A stretch of DNA of 24,499 bases from Gallionella sp. UBA4737 (GTDB taxonomy: Bacteria; Pseudomonadota; Gammaproteobacteria; Burkholderiales; Gallionellaceae): the NCBI GenBank assembly GCA_002403995.1, contig DHIV01000121.1:21379-45877 (forward strand). Reading direction: 5' to 3'. How positions within the stretch are numbered: position 1 is the first letter of the stretch; every line of letters begins with the position of its first letter. Below are positions 15,815 through 23,704 of the stretch, piece by piece. The translations under genes were made by a program, and so were the position numbers. Below the pieces are notes generated by a model that was not told the DNA's origin, ran no database searches, and saw nothing but the letters and a program-made list of their open reading frames with translations.

Positions 15815-18800
15815 CTACTGCAACGGCCACTCGCCTATCGCATCATCAATCGCGGCCTGTAGCTCGATGGTGCGCGCTAGTGCTGAAACGATGCTCCGAT
15901 AGTGAGTCAGGTCATCGTAGGAGAGCTGCCGCCCTTTGCGGTCTTTCAGCCACTTATGGCAAACCTGATAGCCGCCGATATGGTAGCCCCACACTTCCGG
16001 CGGCACGTTGTCGAAATATTGCTTCTGATTGATCCACACATGCCCCGGCACATCATTTGCCGGTTCGGAATAACGCACATTGTCCACCATGTTGTCGCCC
16101 GCAACGGGATAGCTTGTTTCCAGTTTGGGAAGTTGCTCCATCAAGTGCAGCGCTACCAGTTCCTCGCCCAATGCGCACAGGCTGCGGAACAGCGTCACAT
16201 CGCGCGTCAACGGCAAGCGCGGAAAATCTCCTTTCAGGAATTCGGCATAGCGGCTTCGGTAGATCGGTGAATGGAACACCGCGTAGATATAGTGATACAC
16301 ATCTTCCGGCCCGTATGTTTTGCGCAGATCGCCGCATCCATCCAGCACAAAATCCAGTTGCAGCCGCGCGGAAAAATCGGCGATGAATTCCGGCGCGAGA
16401 TTTGGGCGGCGACCACCTGCTGTGCTGTCATCGAATAGGTCGGCCTTGGCGGCTGAGTAGAGGTAAAGCGGAAAAAGGTAATTGACCTCTTTGATTGAAA
16501 CGGTGTGATGAGTAATCAGACCGTTTGTGCAAAACAGATGTTCCCAGCCACGCTCGATTTCTATGGAGCGTGTTGTTGCCAACCCCAAGTTTTTCCCCGC
16601 CAGCATTTGCCGCATAACTTCGCCACGCGGCATGCAATGAAAGCCTCGCGAGTTGCCGGTGTAGTAGGTATGACGCACATCGAATGGACGGTAGAGAACC
16701 GGAGCAAGTTTCGTTTTGGTAGGGCCGGATGCTCTAAGGTCGGACTGCGCCAATGCCACTTGCCAGTCGCGCGCATCTTTGCCTAGTGCATATTTTTCGC
16801 GTGCCTCTTCGACCGGAAGTTGGGAAAAGTCATTTACCGTGCGCCATATATCTTCACGGCTCCAATGGATGGAGAGCGCGTCGCGTGCGGTGACGATGCC
16901 GACGCTGTTCACCGGCATAATGTCGGTGATTTTCCAGCCCTGCTCATACTCGGCGCGCACGGTTTCATCCTGCGTCACAAACAAATAGTAAGGCGCTTGT
17001 GGCTTTAGTATTTGCCAGCGTGTGGTGGACACGTCGTTTTCCGCCAGCCCGGCGTATTTGCTTTCACGCGTGCCATAAATATCGGCGTGATAAACCTGAG
17101 CATTCAAAGCATTTTCGTCACTCCCGCGCAGGCGGGAGTCCAGCGGTTTTGTTGAAGACTGGATTCCCGCTTTCGCGGGAATGACGGCAGCTTTGTGTTT
17201 TACGAAAATGCCTATCGCGACACCCTGCTGGATGTCGAACACGTTCTCATCCTTGCTGCCATCCGGCGCTTTTTCCTTTTTCTTGCTGTTGCCGTGCAGA
17301 TCGAGCAGATAGATGTCGTCGAAGCTCTGCATCAGGCTCTGGCGCATCCCCCGAAAAGTGGGGTTGTCCAGATAGCCGTGGTTGGTGACGAAGGCAAGCA
17401 CGCCGTAGCCGGTTTGCTCGATACGCCATTGCGCGAAGCGGATGAATTTCACATAGTCGTCATTCAGCCACTTGGGATTGCGTTCGCCCAGCGGCGCGCC
17501 GTCCACTTCAAAATAGTTGCCGGTCTTTTGTCCAGTTGTACTGTCAATGCCGCGCAATAATCCAGCGATCCATTCGCCGGTGTTCGCTGAATGCCCGGAA
17601 TACGGCGGATTGCCCAGCACCACCATCACCGGCGTTTCCTTCTTCACCAGGTTGGCGCTGGTGGCTTCATCTGCCAGCCACTGAGTGAACAGCGGCAAAC
17701 CAGTCATTTCGTGCGCTTCTTCCAGCGTGTTGGTGAGAAATACGCGCAGGCGTTCGTCGCTGGAAAAATCATATCCAGTTTCGCGCAACAGCAAACCGAG
17801 CTTCATGTGCGCGACGGCATAGGGCGCCATCAGTAACTCGAAACCATACACGCGGGGCAGCAGATTTTCCCGCACATAGCCCGGCCACATTCCCTTGTTG
17901 CCCGCAAAGGTCTGGTAGATTTGTCTGATGACGCTATACAGAAAAGTACCTGTTCCGGTGGCGGGATCAAGGATTTGCACCTTGTGGGTTTCGATTGTTT
18001 CCATGCCCTTGCCGCGCTGCTTCGGACGGGTAAGTTTGACTTTGCTGGAATCGGCCAATCCCGCACTCAACTTGAAATCTTTTTTCAGGATGGCATCGAC
18101 GCTGCGCACGATGTAGGAGACCACCGGCTCTGGCGTGTAGTACACGCCTCTTGCCTCGCGCATTTTCTGGTCATACGCGCCAAGGAACGTTTCATAGAAA
18201 TGCACCACCGGGTCTTCCTGCCTTGTCGCGCGCCCGAAGTCTTGCAGGATGGCGGCGATGTCGGCACGGTTGAGCAGTTCGGCGAGGTTGTCCACCACCC
18301 ACACGATGCGCTCGTCCAGTTCCGGCCCGGCGATGTGAGTGAAGAGTTTGCGCAGGAACGGGTTAGTCTTGGGTAGGTCGTAGGCGGCATGGGTGCGGGT
18401 AAAGTGCGCGCCGGTGCTGTTACAACGTGCGGCAAACAGGCCGTAACAAATAGTCTGCGCATACATGTCACCAAACTGTTCTGCCGTAAGATCGTGCAAC
18501 AACACTTTGCGAAAACCATCCATCTGCTCATGCAATGTGCCGTGTTCGCCTTCTTCCGCAAAGGTCTTGCCGATGATGGTGCGGATCAACCGTGCCAGTG
18601 CCGCCATGCGCGTAGCGAGTTCTTTGGGGCTGGAAATGACGGGAATGTTTTCGGCGAAAAATGACTGCAATAATTCGGCGAGCTGCTGCACGCCTTCCGC
18701 ATCAATACGCAATTTGCCACTGGCCTGCGGCTTGGCAAGACGCGCAGTCAGGCGCAACTCGCCGCTGACATACCAGCGGAATTCCAGATAGTCGGTAAGA

Positions 18801-19096
18801 ATGAGATTGGCAAGGCCGTCGCGGTAGCGTAAAAGTTGGTCGTCTTTCTCCCATTTGTCGAGTGGTTCACCGATGTCCTTGGCTTCCACAAAACCCAACG
18901 GAATATCTTTGCGGGTGATGATGTAATCCGGCGCGCCGCATTTGATGCGCTTGGGTTCGTTGGTGGCGATGATGCCGGACTGAAATGCTTCGAGCAAAGT
19001 TTTTAGCGCGGGGCGGTGGGTATGCTCGGTGGCATTGCCTGCTTTGTAGGCTTGCTCTATCAGCGCCAGATACTCTCTGAATATTGCGTTATCCAC
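15815..19096 (-). CDS. Single-chain restriction-methyltransferase (type ISP/IIG-like)
   Basis: One polypeptide combining DNA cleavage and adenine methylation. 1093 residues from the GTG at 19096, chosen because AGGGAG lies 6 nt upstream; sequence further upstream is not conserved-looking. Residues 55-75 hold a PD-(D/E)XK nuclease signature (PDY with Asp57, then FVEAKD with Glu71 and Lys73). An all-helical region follows. The methyltransferase core has SAM motif I DPATGTGTF (377-385) and catalytic NPPY (496-499), typical of N6-adenine enzymes. The C-terminus (APVLYRPFDVRHTYYTGNSR onward) looks like the type ISP specificity domain. No SNF2/DEAD helicase block is seen, unlike the longer LlaGI/LlaBIII enzymes. 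A palindromic repeat inserted in frame adds about residues 637-660. No separate S or R gene is nearby. Confidence 0.85.
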   Translation of the reverse strand: MDNAIFREYLALIEQAYKAGNATEHTHRPALKTLLEAFQSGIIATNEPKRIKCGAPDYIITRKDIPLGFVEAKDIGEPLDKWEKDDQLLRYRDGLANLILTDYLEFRWYVSGELRLTARLAKPQASGKLRIDAEGVQQLAELLQSFFAENIPVISSPKELATRMAALARLIRTIIGKTFAEEGEHGTLHEQMDGFRKVLLHDLTAEQFGDMYAQTICYGLFAARCNSTGAHFTRTHAAYDLPKTNPFLRKLFTHIAGPELDERIVWVVDNLAELLNRADIAAILQDFGRATRQEDPVVHFYETFLGAYDQKMREARGVYYTPEPVVSYIVRSVDAILKKDFKLSAGLADSSKVKLTRPKQRGKGMETIETHKVQILDPATGTGTFLYSVIRQIYQTFAGNKGMWPGYVRENLLPRVYGFELLMAPYAVAHMKLGLLLRETGYDFSSDERLRVFLTNTLEEAHEMTGLPLFTQWLADEATSANLVKKETPVMVVLGNPPYSGHSANTGEWIAGLLRGIDSTTGQKTGNYFEVDGAPLGERNPKWLNDDYVKFIRFAQWRIEQTGYGVLAFVTNHGYLDNPTFRGMRQSLMQSFDDIYLLDLHGNSKKKEKAPDGSKDENVFDIQQGVAIGIFVKHKAAVIPAKAGIQSSTKPLDSRLRGSDENALNAQVYHADIYGTRESKYAGLAENDVSTTRWQILKPQAPYYLFVTQDETVRAEYEQGWKITDIMPVNSVGIVTARDALSIHWSREDIWRTVNDFSQLPVEEAREKYALGKDARDWQVALAQSDLRASGPTKTKLAPVLYRPFDVRHTYYTGNSRGFHCMPRGEVMRQMLAGKNLGLATTRSIEIERGWEHLFCTNGLITHHTVSIKEVNYLFPLYLYSAAKADLFDDSTAGGRRPNLAPEFIADFSARLQLDFVLDGCGDLRKTYGPEDVYHYIYAVFHSPIYRSRYAEFLKGDFPRLPLTRDVTLFRSLCALGEELVALHLMEQLPKLETSYPVAGDNMVDNVRYSEPANDVPGHVWINQKQYFDNVPPEVWGYHIGGYQVCHKWLKDRKGRQLSYDDLTHYRSIVSALARTIELQAAIDDAIGEWPLQ
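17116..17186. repeat. Palindromic repeat (CGTCATTCCCGC type) inside a coding sequence
   Basis: A 71-bp element with imperfect terminal inverted repeats (CGTCACTCCCGC at 17116-17127 and GCGGGAATGACG at 17175-17186). It contains two hairpins, CTCCCGCGCAGGCGGGAG and ATTCCCGCTTTCGCGGGAAT. It is of the dispersed type whose translation, VIPAKAGIQ...DSRLRG, recurs in many proteobacterial proteins. Here it is read through in frame by the restriction-methyltransferase gene, between FVKHK and the conserved YHADIYGTRE segment. Confidence 0.85.
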
Positions 19097-19133
19097 TATC
19101 TTCTCCCTGACCCCGTTTTTGAATTTACGTGAG

Positions 19134-19142
19134 TGTATAGCA
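19134..19142 (-). promoter_or_regulatory. Possible extended -10 promoter of the restriction-methyltransferase
   Basis: On the minus strand TGCTATACA (TGn plus TATACA) lies 37 nt before the GTG start at 19096, directly after the terminator described at 19142-19168. No good -35 is visible because the hairpin occupies that position. Confidence 0.4.
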
Positions 19143-19168
19143 AAAAAAGACCCCACCGAAGCGGGGTC
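19142..19168 (-). terminator. Minus-strand intrinsic terminator upstream of the restriction-methyltransferase
   Basis: Read on the minus strand: GACCCCGC-TTCG-GTGGGGTC, an 8-bp stem (one G-U) closed by a UUCG tetraloop, followed by seven Ts. It can only stop leftward transcription, yet no leftward gene lies between it and rpsO. It either insulates the restriction gene or is left over from a lost gene. Confidence 0.8.
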
Positions 19169-19220
19169 GCTGCCGGGAACCCCTTGCTTGCTGTGCTTTG
19201 GCCGCCTGCGCTTATTGGGC

Positions 19221-19250
19221 TTGAGCAACAACCCCATTAAAGTGTAGAAT
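19221..19250 (+). promoter_or_regulatory. rpsO promoter
   Basis: -35 TTGAGC (19221-19226), an 18-nt spacer and -10 TAGAAT (19245-19250), with the rpsO ATG 29 nt further on. Because the island separates rpsO from truB, this promoter probably drives rpsO-pnp independently of the nusA operon. Confidence 0.6.
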
Positions 19251-19279
19251 GCTGCACTTTTTTCAGGAGAGTAAAACCA

Positions 19280-19549
19280 ATGGCAATTACCGCCGCGCAA
19301 AAAGCGCAAATCGTGACCGACTATCAACGCGCCAAGAGCGATACCGGTTCCCCAGAAGTGCAAGTGGCTTTGATCACCGCGCGCATCACCTATCTGACCG
19401 ATCATTTCAAAGACAATGTCAAGGATCACCATTCCCGTCGCGGTCTGTTGCGCCTGGTGAGCCGCCGCCGCAAGCTGCTTGATTATCTCAAGCGCACGAA
19501 TGATGCAAGTTATCGCGCGTTGATCCAGCGTCTGGAAATTCGCAAGTAA
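19280..19549 (+). CDS. rpsO: 30S ribosomal protein S15
   Basis: Primary 16S rRNA-binding protein of the 30S platform. 89 residues, standard length. Family sequence throughout: DTGSPEVQVALITARITYLTDHF (about 21-43), HHSRRGLLRLVSRRRKLLDYL and the C-terminal YRALIQRLEIRK. AGGAG at 19265-19269 lies 10 nt before the ATG. S15 represses its own message in E. coli through its 5' leader; the short leader here shows no obvious match to that structure. Followed by pnp, as usual. Confidence 0.99.
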   Translation: MAITAAQKAQIVTDYQRAKSDTGSPEVQVALITARITYLTDHFKDNVKDHHSRRGLLRLVSRRRKLLDYLKRTNDASYRALIQRLEIRK

Positions 19550-19563
19550 GAGTTTGTAACCAG

Positions 19564-19594
19564 CGGGTCGCATCAGCGGCCCGTGTTGTTTTGT
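19564..19594 (+). terminator. rpsO-pnp intergenic hairpin with T-rich tail
   Basis: CGGGTCGC (19564-19571) pairs with GCGGCCCG (19576-19583) around an ATCA loop, with one G-U pair, then TGTTGTTTTGT. It corresponds in place to the partial terminator after rpsO in E. coli. Leaky termination here would set the S15:PNPase ratio. Confidence 0.65.
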
Positions 19595-19664
19595 CCGGTC
19601 TATTTTTGTTTGGTCACAACGCATGACGCGATTGGGCGGCATGCCATGCACAGAGAGGTCTATC

Positions 19665-21773
19665 TTGAGTCACTATAAAAAAACAATCGCGTTCGGCAAC
19701 CATCAACTCACGCTGGAAACCGGCGAAATCGCTCGTCAGGCCAGCGGCGCGGTGATGGTCAGCCTGGATGATACTGTGGTGCTGGTCACCGTGGTCGGCA
19801 GGAAGGATGCCAAGCCGGAGCAGGACTTTTTCCCGCTGACGGTGGATTATCAGGAACGGACTTACGCTGCGGGCAAGATCCCCGGTGGTTTTTTCAAGCG
19901 CGAAGGCCGCCCCAGCGAAAAGGAAATCCTGACCTCCCGGCTGATCGATCGTCCGTTGCGTCCGCTTTTCCCGGAAAGTTTTTACAATGAAGTGCAGATC
20001 GTCGCGACGGTGATGTCTTCCGATGAAGAGATCGATTCCGATATTCCGGCCATGATAGGCGCTTCTGCCGCGCTGGCTTTATCCGGTATCCCGTTCGACG
20101 GCCCGATAGGCGCGGCGCGCGTGGGTTATGCCAACGGTCAGTATCTGCTCAACCCGACCGCCACCGAACTGCTGACTTCGCAATTGGATCTGGTGGTCGC
20201 CGGTACCGTGCGCGCCGTGCAGATGGTGGAATCAGAAGCGCAGCAGTTGTCTGAAGAGATCATGCTGGGCGCGGTGATGTTCGGCCACGAGCAGATGCAG
20301 GTCGTGATCCAGGCGATCAACGAAATGGCCGATGCGGTGGGTGCCGATGCGTGGGATTGGACTGCTCCGGCCACGGACGAAGCCTTGATCGCGCAGATTG
20401 CCAGTCTTGCCGAGGCTGAACTTGGCAAGGCTTACGCGATCCGTTCCAAACAGGCGCGCACCGATGCGGTGGCCGCGATACGCGATAAGGTGATGGCGGC
20501 CATGTCGCCTGAAGTGATCGCCACGCATAAGAATCATGTCAATGATCTGTTCAGCGCGCTGGAAGCCAAGATCGTGCGCGGACAGATACTCAGCGGCGAG
20601 CCACGCATCGATGGCCGCGACACGCGCACTGTGCGTCCAATCACGATACGCAACGGCGTATTGCCGCGTACCCACGGTTCTGCTTTGTTCACACGCGGTG
20701 AAACACAGGCCATCGTGGTGGCGACGTTGGGCAGTATGCGCGATTCGCAGAAGATCGACGCGTTGCAAGGCGAATACACCGACCGTTTCATGCTGCATTA
20801 CAACTTCCCGCCGTACTCCACCGGTGAGACCGGTCGCGTGGGCACGCCCAAGCGCCGCGAGATCGGCCATGGCCGTCTGGCCAAGCGCGCGCTGATCGCC
20901 GTATTGCCCAGCGAAGAAGAGTTCGGCTATGCGATGCGCGTGGTATCGGAAATCACCGAGTCCAACGGCTCCAGTTCGATGGCTTCGGTATGCGGCGGTT
21001 GCTTGTCGCTGCTGGATGCCGGTGTGCCGCTCAAGGCGCACGTCGCGGGTATCGCGATGGGCTTGATCAAGGAAGGCAATCGCTTTGCGGTGCTGACCGA
21101 CATTCTCGGCGATGAAGATCACCTGGGCGATATGGACTTCAAGGTGGCCGGTACTGAAGCAGGCGTGACCGCTTTGCAGATGGACATCAAGATCAACGGC
21201 ATCACGCGCGACATCATGCAGGCTGCGCTGATCCAGGCACGCGAAGGTCGCATGCACATTCTTGGTCTGATGAAGCAAGCCATGCCATATGCGCGTACCG
21301 AAGTTTCCGAGTTTGCGCCGCGCATGATCAAGATGAAGATCAATCCGGAAAAGATCCGCGACGTGATCGGCAAGGGTGGTGCGGTGATCCGCGCCTTGAC
21401 CGAAGAAACCGGCACGACAATCGACATTGATGACTCAGGCAACATCACTATCGCCTGCGTGAGCGGCGAAGCGGGCGAATTGGCCAAGAAGCGCATCGAA
21501 GACATCGTGGCAGACGTGGAGGTGGGCAAGATTTACGAAGGCCCGGTGGTCAAGTTGCTCGACTTTGGCGCATTGGTGAATGTGTTGCCTGGCAAGGACG
21601 GCCTGCTACATATTTCTCAGATCGCCCACGAACGCGTTGCCAGCGTGTCGGACCACCTCAAGGAAGGCCAGATCGTGCGCGTAAAGGTGCTGGAAGTGGA
21701 CGACAAGGGCCGTATGAAGCTGAGCATGAAAGCTTTGCTGGCTGCACCGGAAGCGTCTCCCGCTAACCAGTAA
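19665..21773 (+). CDS. pnp: Polyribonucleotide nucleotidyltransferase (PNPase)
   Basis: 3'-to-5' phosphorolytic exoribonuclease and degradosome component. 702 residues from a TTG at 19665, chosen because GAGG sits 6 nt upstream and the product MSHYKKTIAFGNHQLTLETG aligns with the usual family start. An ATG at 19641 in the same frame is the alternative. The layout is complete: two RNase PH domains joined by a helical domain (FFPLTVDYQERTYAAGKIPGGFF in the first; RTHGSALFTRGETQA and SEITESNGSSSMASVCGG in the second), KH with GKGG at 569-572, and an S1 domain at the end (GPVVKLLDFGALVNVLPGKD). The downstream terminator is at 21805. Confidence 0.97.
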   Translation: MSHYKKTIAFGNHQLTLETGEIARQASGAVMVSLDDTVVLVTVVGRKDAKPEQDFFPLTVDYQERTYAAGKIPGGFFKREGRPSEKEILTSRLIDRPLRPLFPESFYNEVQIVATVMSSDEEIDSDIPAMIGASAALALSGIPFDGPIGAARVGYANGQYLLNPTATELLTSQLDLVVAGTVRAVQMVESEAQQLSEEIMLGAVMFGHEQMQVVIQAINEMADAVGADAWDWTAPATDEALIAQIASLAEAELGKAYAIRSKQARTDAVAAIRDKVMAAMSPEVIATHKNHVNDLFSALEAKIVRGQILSGEPRIDGRDTRTVRPITIRNGVLPRTHGSALFTRGETQAIVVATLGSMRDSQKIDALQGEYTDRFMLHYNFPPYSTGETGRVGTPKRREIGHGRLAKRALIAVLPSEEEFGYAMRVVSEITESNGSSSMASVCGGCLSLLDAGVPLKAHVAGIAMGLIKEGNRFAVLTDILGDEDHLGDMDFKVAGTEAGVTALQMDIKINGITRDIMQAALIQAREGRMHILGLMKQAMPYARTEVSEFAPRMIKMKINPEKIRDVIGKGGAVIRALTEETGTTIDIDDSGNITIACVSGEAGELAKKRIEDIVADVEVGKIYEGPVVKLLDFGALVNVLPGKDGLLHISQIAHERVASVSDHLKEGQIVRVKVLEVDDKGRMKLSMKALLAAPEASPANQ

Positions 21774-21804
21774 TTTATCGGTATAAAATCAGCATAATAA
21801 AAAA

Positions 21805-21832
21805 GCCCCGCCAAAATGGCGGGGCTTTTTTT
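21805..21832. terminator. Bidirectional terminator between pnp and dksA
   Basis: GCCCCGCC (21805-21812), loop AAAAT, GGCGGGGC (21818-21825), seven Ts after it and six As before it. It works for pnp on the plus strand and for dksA on the minus strand, which converge here. Confidence 0.95.
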
Positions 21833-21847
21833 ATGGCCAGGCAGTGA

Positions 21848-22270
21848 TTACTTGGCTACTTGCCTCTCCCGTATCTCATCCAGGGTCTTGCAGTCGATAC
21901 ACAGCGTGGCGGTAGGCCTTGCTTCGAGCCGGCTTAAGCCGATCTCGACACCGCAATTATCGCAGTAGCCATATTCGCCCGCATCGATCTTGGCGAGCAT
22001 TTCATTGATCTTCTTGATCAATTTGCGCTCGCGGTCGCGGTTGCGCAACTCCAGCCCCATGTCCGATTCCTGCGTGGCGCGGTCATTCGGGTCGGCAAAT
22101 ACCGTCGCTTCATCCTGCATGGTGTGTACGGTGCGATCGATATCCTTGCCCAGTCCGGCCTTGATTTCATTCATGATATGGCGGAAATGGTCGAGCTGTC
22201 TGGGGTTCATGTAAGCCTCGCCCTTCTTGGCTTTGTAGGGGGCGACGGTTTTGTGTGACTGTTCCGGCAT
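21848..22270 (-). CDS. dksA: RNA polymerase-binding transcription factor DksA
   Basis: Binds in the RNA polymerase secondary channel and acts with ppGpp to repress rRNA promoters and activate biosynthetic ones. 140 residues. The coiled-coil tip carries the acidic D-x2-D-x-A motif, DPNDRA, at residues 60-65. The conserved ELRNRDRERKLIKKI helix follows. A four-cysteine zinc finger is complete (Cys103, Cys106, Cys124, Cys127; CDNCG and CIDC). The ATG at 22270 follows GGAG at a 7-nt spacing. Last of three minus-strand genes, 65 nt after the methyltransferase, with its own probable promoter. Confidence 0.97.
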   Translation of the reverse strand: MPEQSHKTVAPYKAKKGEAYMNPRQLDHFRHIMNEIKAGLGKDIDRTVHTMQDEATVFADPNDRATQESDMGLELRNRDRERKLIKKINEMLAKIDAGEYGYCDNCGVEIGLSRLEARPTATLCIDCKTLDEIRERQVAK

Positions 22271-22306
22271 TGCACTTCTCCAACGGGATAAAAATTAAAG
22301 TCCGCT

Positions 22307-22335
22307 TTAATACCAGAAAGCGGCTTGCAGGGCAA
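22307..22335 (-). promoter_or_regulatory. Probable dksA promoter with an overlapping dyad
   Basis: Minus strand: TTGCCC (22335-22330), a 17-nt spacer, TATTAA (22312-22307), preceded by TGG (extended -10). CCGCTTT (22302-22308) and AAAGCGG (22317-22323) form a 7-bp inverted repeat with an 8-nt spacer across the -10, possibly an operator. Confidence 0.45.
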
Positions 22336-23061
22336 CTATAAACTTTGCCCCAGCAACAGAAACAGGCTCGGGCGTTTGTTAAGTAGCGGGATAGGCTGAG
22401 ATTTCCACTGTGCGATAGGGAACGTCCGGATTTGTTCGCCAGGCAAAGTGATGTCGGTGGCAACGCACAGTAACGTTTCCGGGCGACATTGGGCGAGCAG
22501 CGCACTGAACATCTTTTCATTGCGGTACGGGGTTTCGATGAACAACTGGGTTTGGTTGCGCCTGATGGATTCTGCTTCCAGCGTCGTGATCGCCTTCTTC
22601 CGTTCCGTCTCCGCTATAGGCAAGTAACCGTGAAAAGCAAAGCGCTGGCCATTCAGGCCGGAAGCCATCAATGCCAGCAAAATTGACGAGGGACCAACCA
22701 GAGGCACGACGCGGATGCCGTTGCGGTGTGCCAGATTGACCAAGGCGGCACCGGGGTCGGCGATGCCCGGACACCCCGCTTCGGAAATGATGCCGACATC
22801 ATGCCCGGCTAACAGCGGAGCCAGCAGTTCAGGTAACTCATTGGCGGCAGTGTGTTCGTTTAAAGTGGCAAAGTGCAAAGCCTGGATCGGTTGTTCAGGT
22901 TTCAGTGCGGAAAGGAACTGTCGTGCGGTCTTGGGTTGCTCTACCACGAAATGACCCAGTTTGCGTGCCACCTCGATGACGTGCTGTGGCAATACCCATT
23001 CGGGGAAAGTATCGCCCAGCGTGCAGGGGATCAGGAATAGCGTGCCAAGCTTGATTGTCAT
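22336..23061 (-). CDS. RsmI-like SAM-dependent methyltransferase (tetrapyrrole methylase fold)
   Basis: Member of the SAM-dependent tetrapyrrole/RsmI methylase superfamily. 241 residues, shorter than typical RsmI (about 280-290). The N-terminus LGTLFLIPCTLGD lacks the usual GTLYVVATPIGN form. SEAGCPGIADPGAALVNLAH (about 93-112) and VVPLVGPSSILLALMASGL (118-136) are the superfamily's substrate and SAM motifs, and IETPYRNEKMF (176-186) is also characteristic. Probably a second RsmI-type paralogue found beside maf in betaproteobacteria; the substrate is not known to me. The start is 2 nt after the maf stop, so translation is coupled. Confidence 0.8.
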   Translation of the reverse strand: MTIKLGTLFLIPCTLGDTFPEWVLPQHVIEVARKLGHFVVEQPKTARQFLSALKPEQPIQALHFATLNEHTAANELPELLAPLLAGHDVGIISEAGCPGIADPGAALVNLAHRNGIRVVPLVGPSSILLALMASGLNGQRFAFHGYLPIAETERKKAITTLEAESIRRNQTQLFIETPYRNEKMFSALLAQCRPETLLCVATDITLPGEQIRTFPIAQWKSQPIPLLNKRPSLFLLLGQSL

Positions 23062-23063
23062 GG

Positions 23064-23651
23064 TCAGAACAATTGAACGCTTTCGCGGCGCAGCATCTGG
23101 ATCAGTAAAATCAGCGGCAGACCGATCAGCGCGTTCGGGTCGTCACCGGTCATTTTGCTGATCAGCGCGATACCCAGCCCTTCGGATTTCGCGCTTCCTG
23201 CGCAGTGATAAGGTTGTTCCTTGCGCAGATAGCCTTCGATCTCGGCATCGCTGATGTCGTGCAGGGTGACGAAGTTTTCCGCAACCTCGGTTTGCATATT
23301 GCCGGTTTTACTGTTCAATAAAGCCAGTGCGGTATAAAAGTGCGTGGTCTTGCCGCGCATGGCGCGCAGCTGCTTGACTGCATTGTCGTGGGTGAGCGGT
23401 TTGCCAAGTTGCAGTTCTCCCAGCAGGGCGACCTGGTCGGAACCGATGATCAATGCGTCGGGATAATTCCCGGCCACGGCACGGGCTTTTTCCTGCGCGA
23501 GCCGCACTGAGGTACCGCGCGCAGACTCATTCGGTAACGGTGTTTCATCCACATTGGGTGCAGCGGTCTCAAAAGGCAGTTGAAGCCGTTTGAGGAGTTC
23601 GCTGCGGTAAATGGAGCTGGAGGCAAGGACAAGCAACTGAGAATTCAACAA
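23064..23651 (-). CDS. Maf/YceF-like nucleoside triphosphate pyrophosphatase
   Basis: House-cleaning pyrophosphatase that removes modified nucleotides; the YceF subgroup acts on m7GTP. 195 residues. The substrate-loop motif LASSSIYRSELL (9-20), the VDETPL motif (34-39) and IIGSDQVALL (68-77, catalytic Asp72) are present. Start by TTG: either 23651 or 23648, both downstream of AAGGA. The later TTG has the better spacing, and no ATG is available. Forms an operon with the methyltransferase downstream and is divergent from yceD, with only 53 nt between them. Confidence 0.9.
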   Translation of the reverse strand: MLNSQLLVLASSSIYRSELLKRLQLPFETAAPNVDETPLPNESARGTSVRLAQEKARAVAGNYPDALIIGSDQVALLGELQLGKPLTHDNAVKQLRAMRGKTTHFYTALALLNSKTGNMQTEVAENFVTLHDISDAEIEGYLRKEQPYHCAGSAKSEGLGIALISKMTGDDPNALIGLPLILLIQMLRRESVQLF

Positions 23652-23666
23652 TATTCCTTAGGATTT

Positions 23667-23695
23667 TTGACAGGAGGCGGCGAAAAATATATCAT
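23667..23695 (+). promoter_or_regulatory. Strong sigma-70 promoter of yceD-rpmF
   Basis: Consensus -35 TTGACA (23667-23672), a 17-nt spacer, -10 TATCAT (23690-23695). The predicted start near 23702 lies about 3 nt before the yceD ATG. Confidence 0.75.
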
Positions 23696-23704
23696 GCGCG
23701 CCTC

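Noticed and set aside
19097..19651. Upstream extension of the restriction-methyltransferase frame to 19651
   Set aside because: It crosses a terminator and runs antisense through rpsO; the GTG at 19096 has a ribosome binding site.
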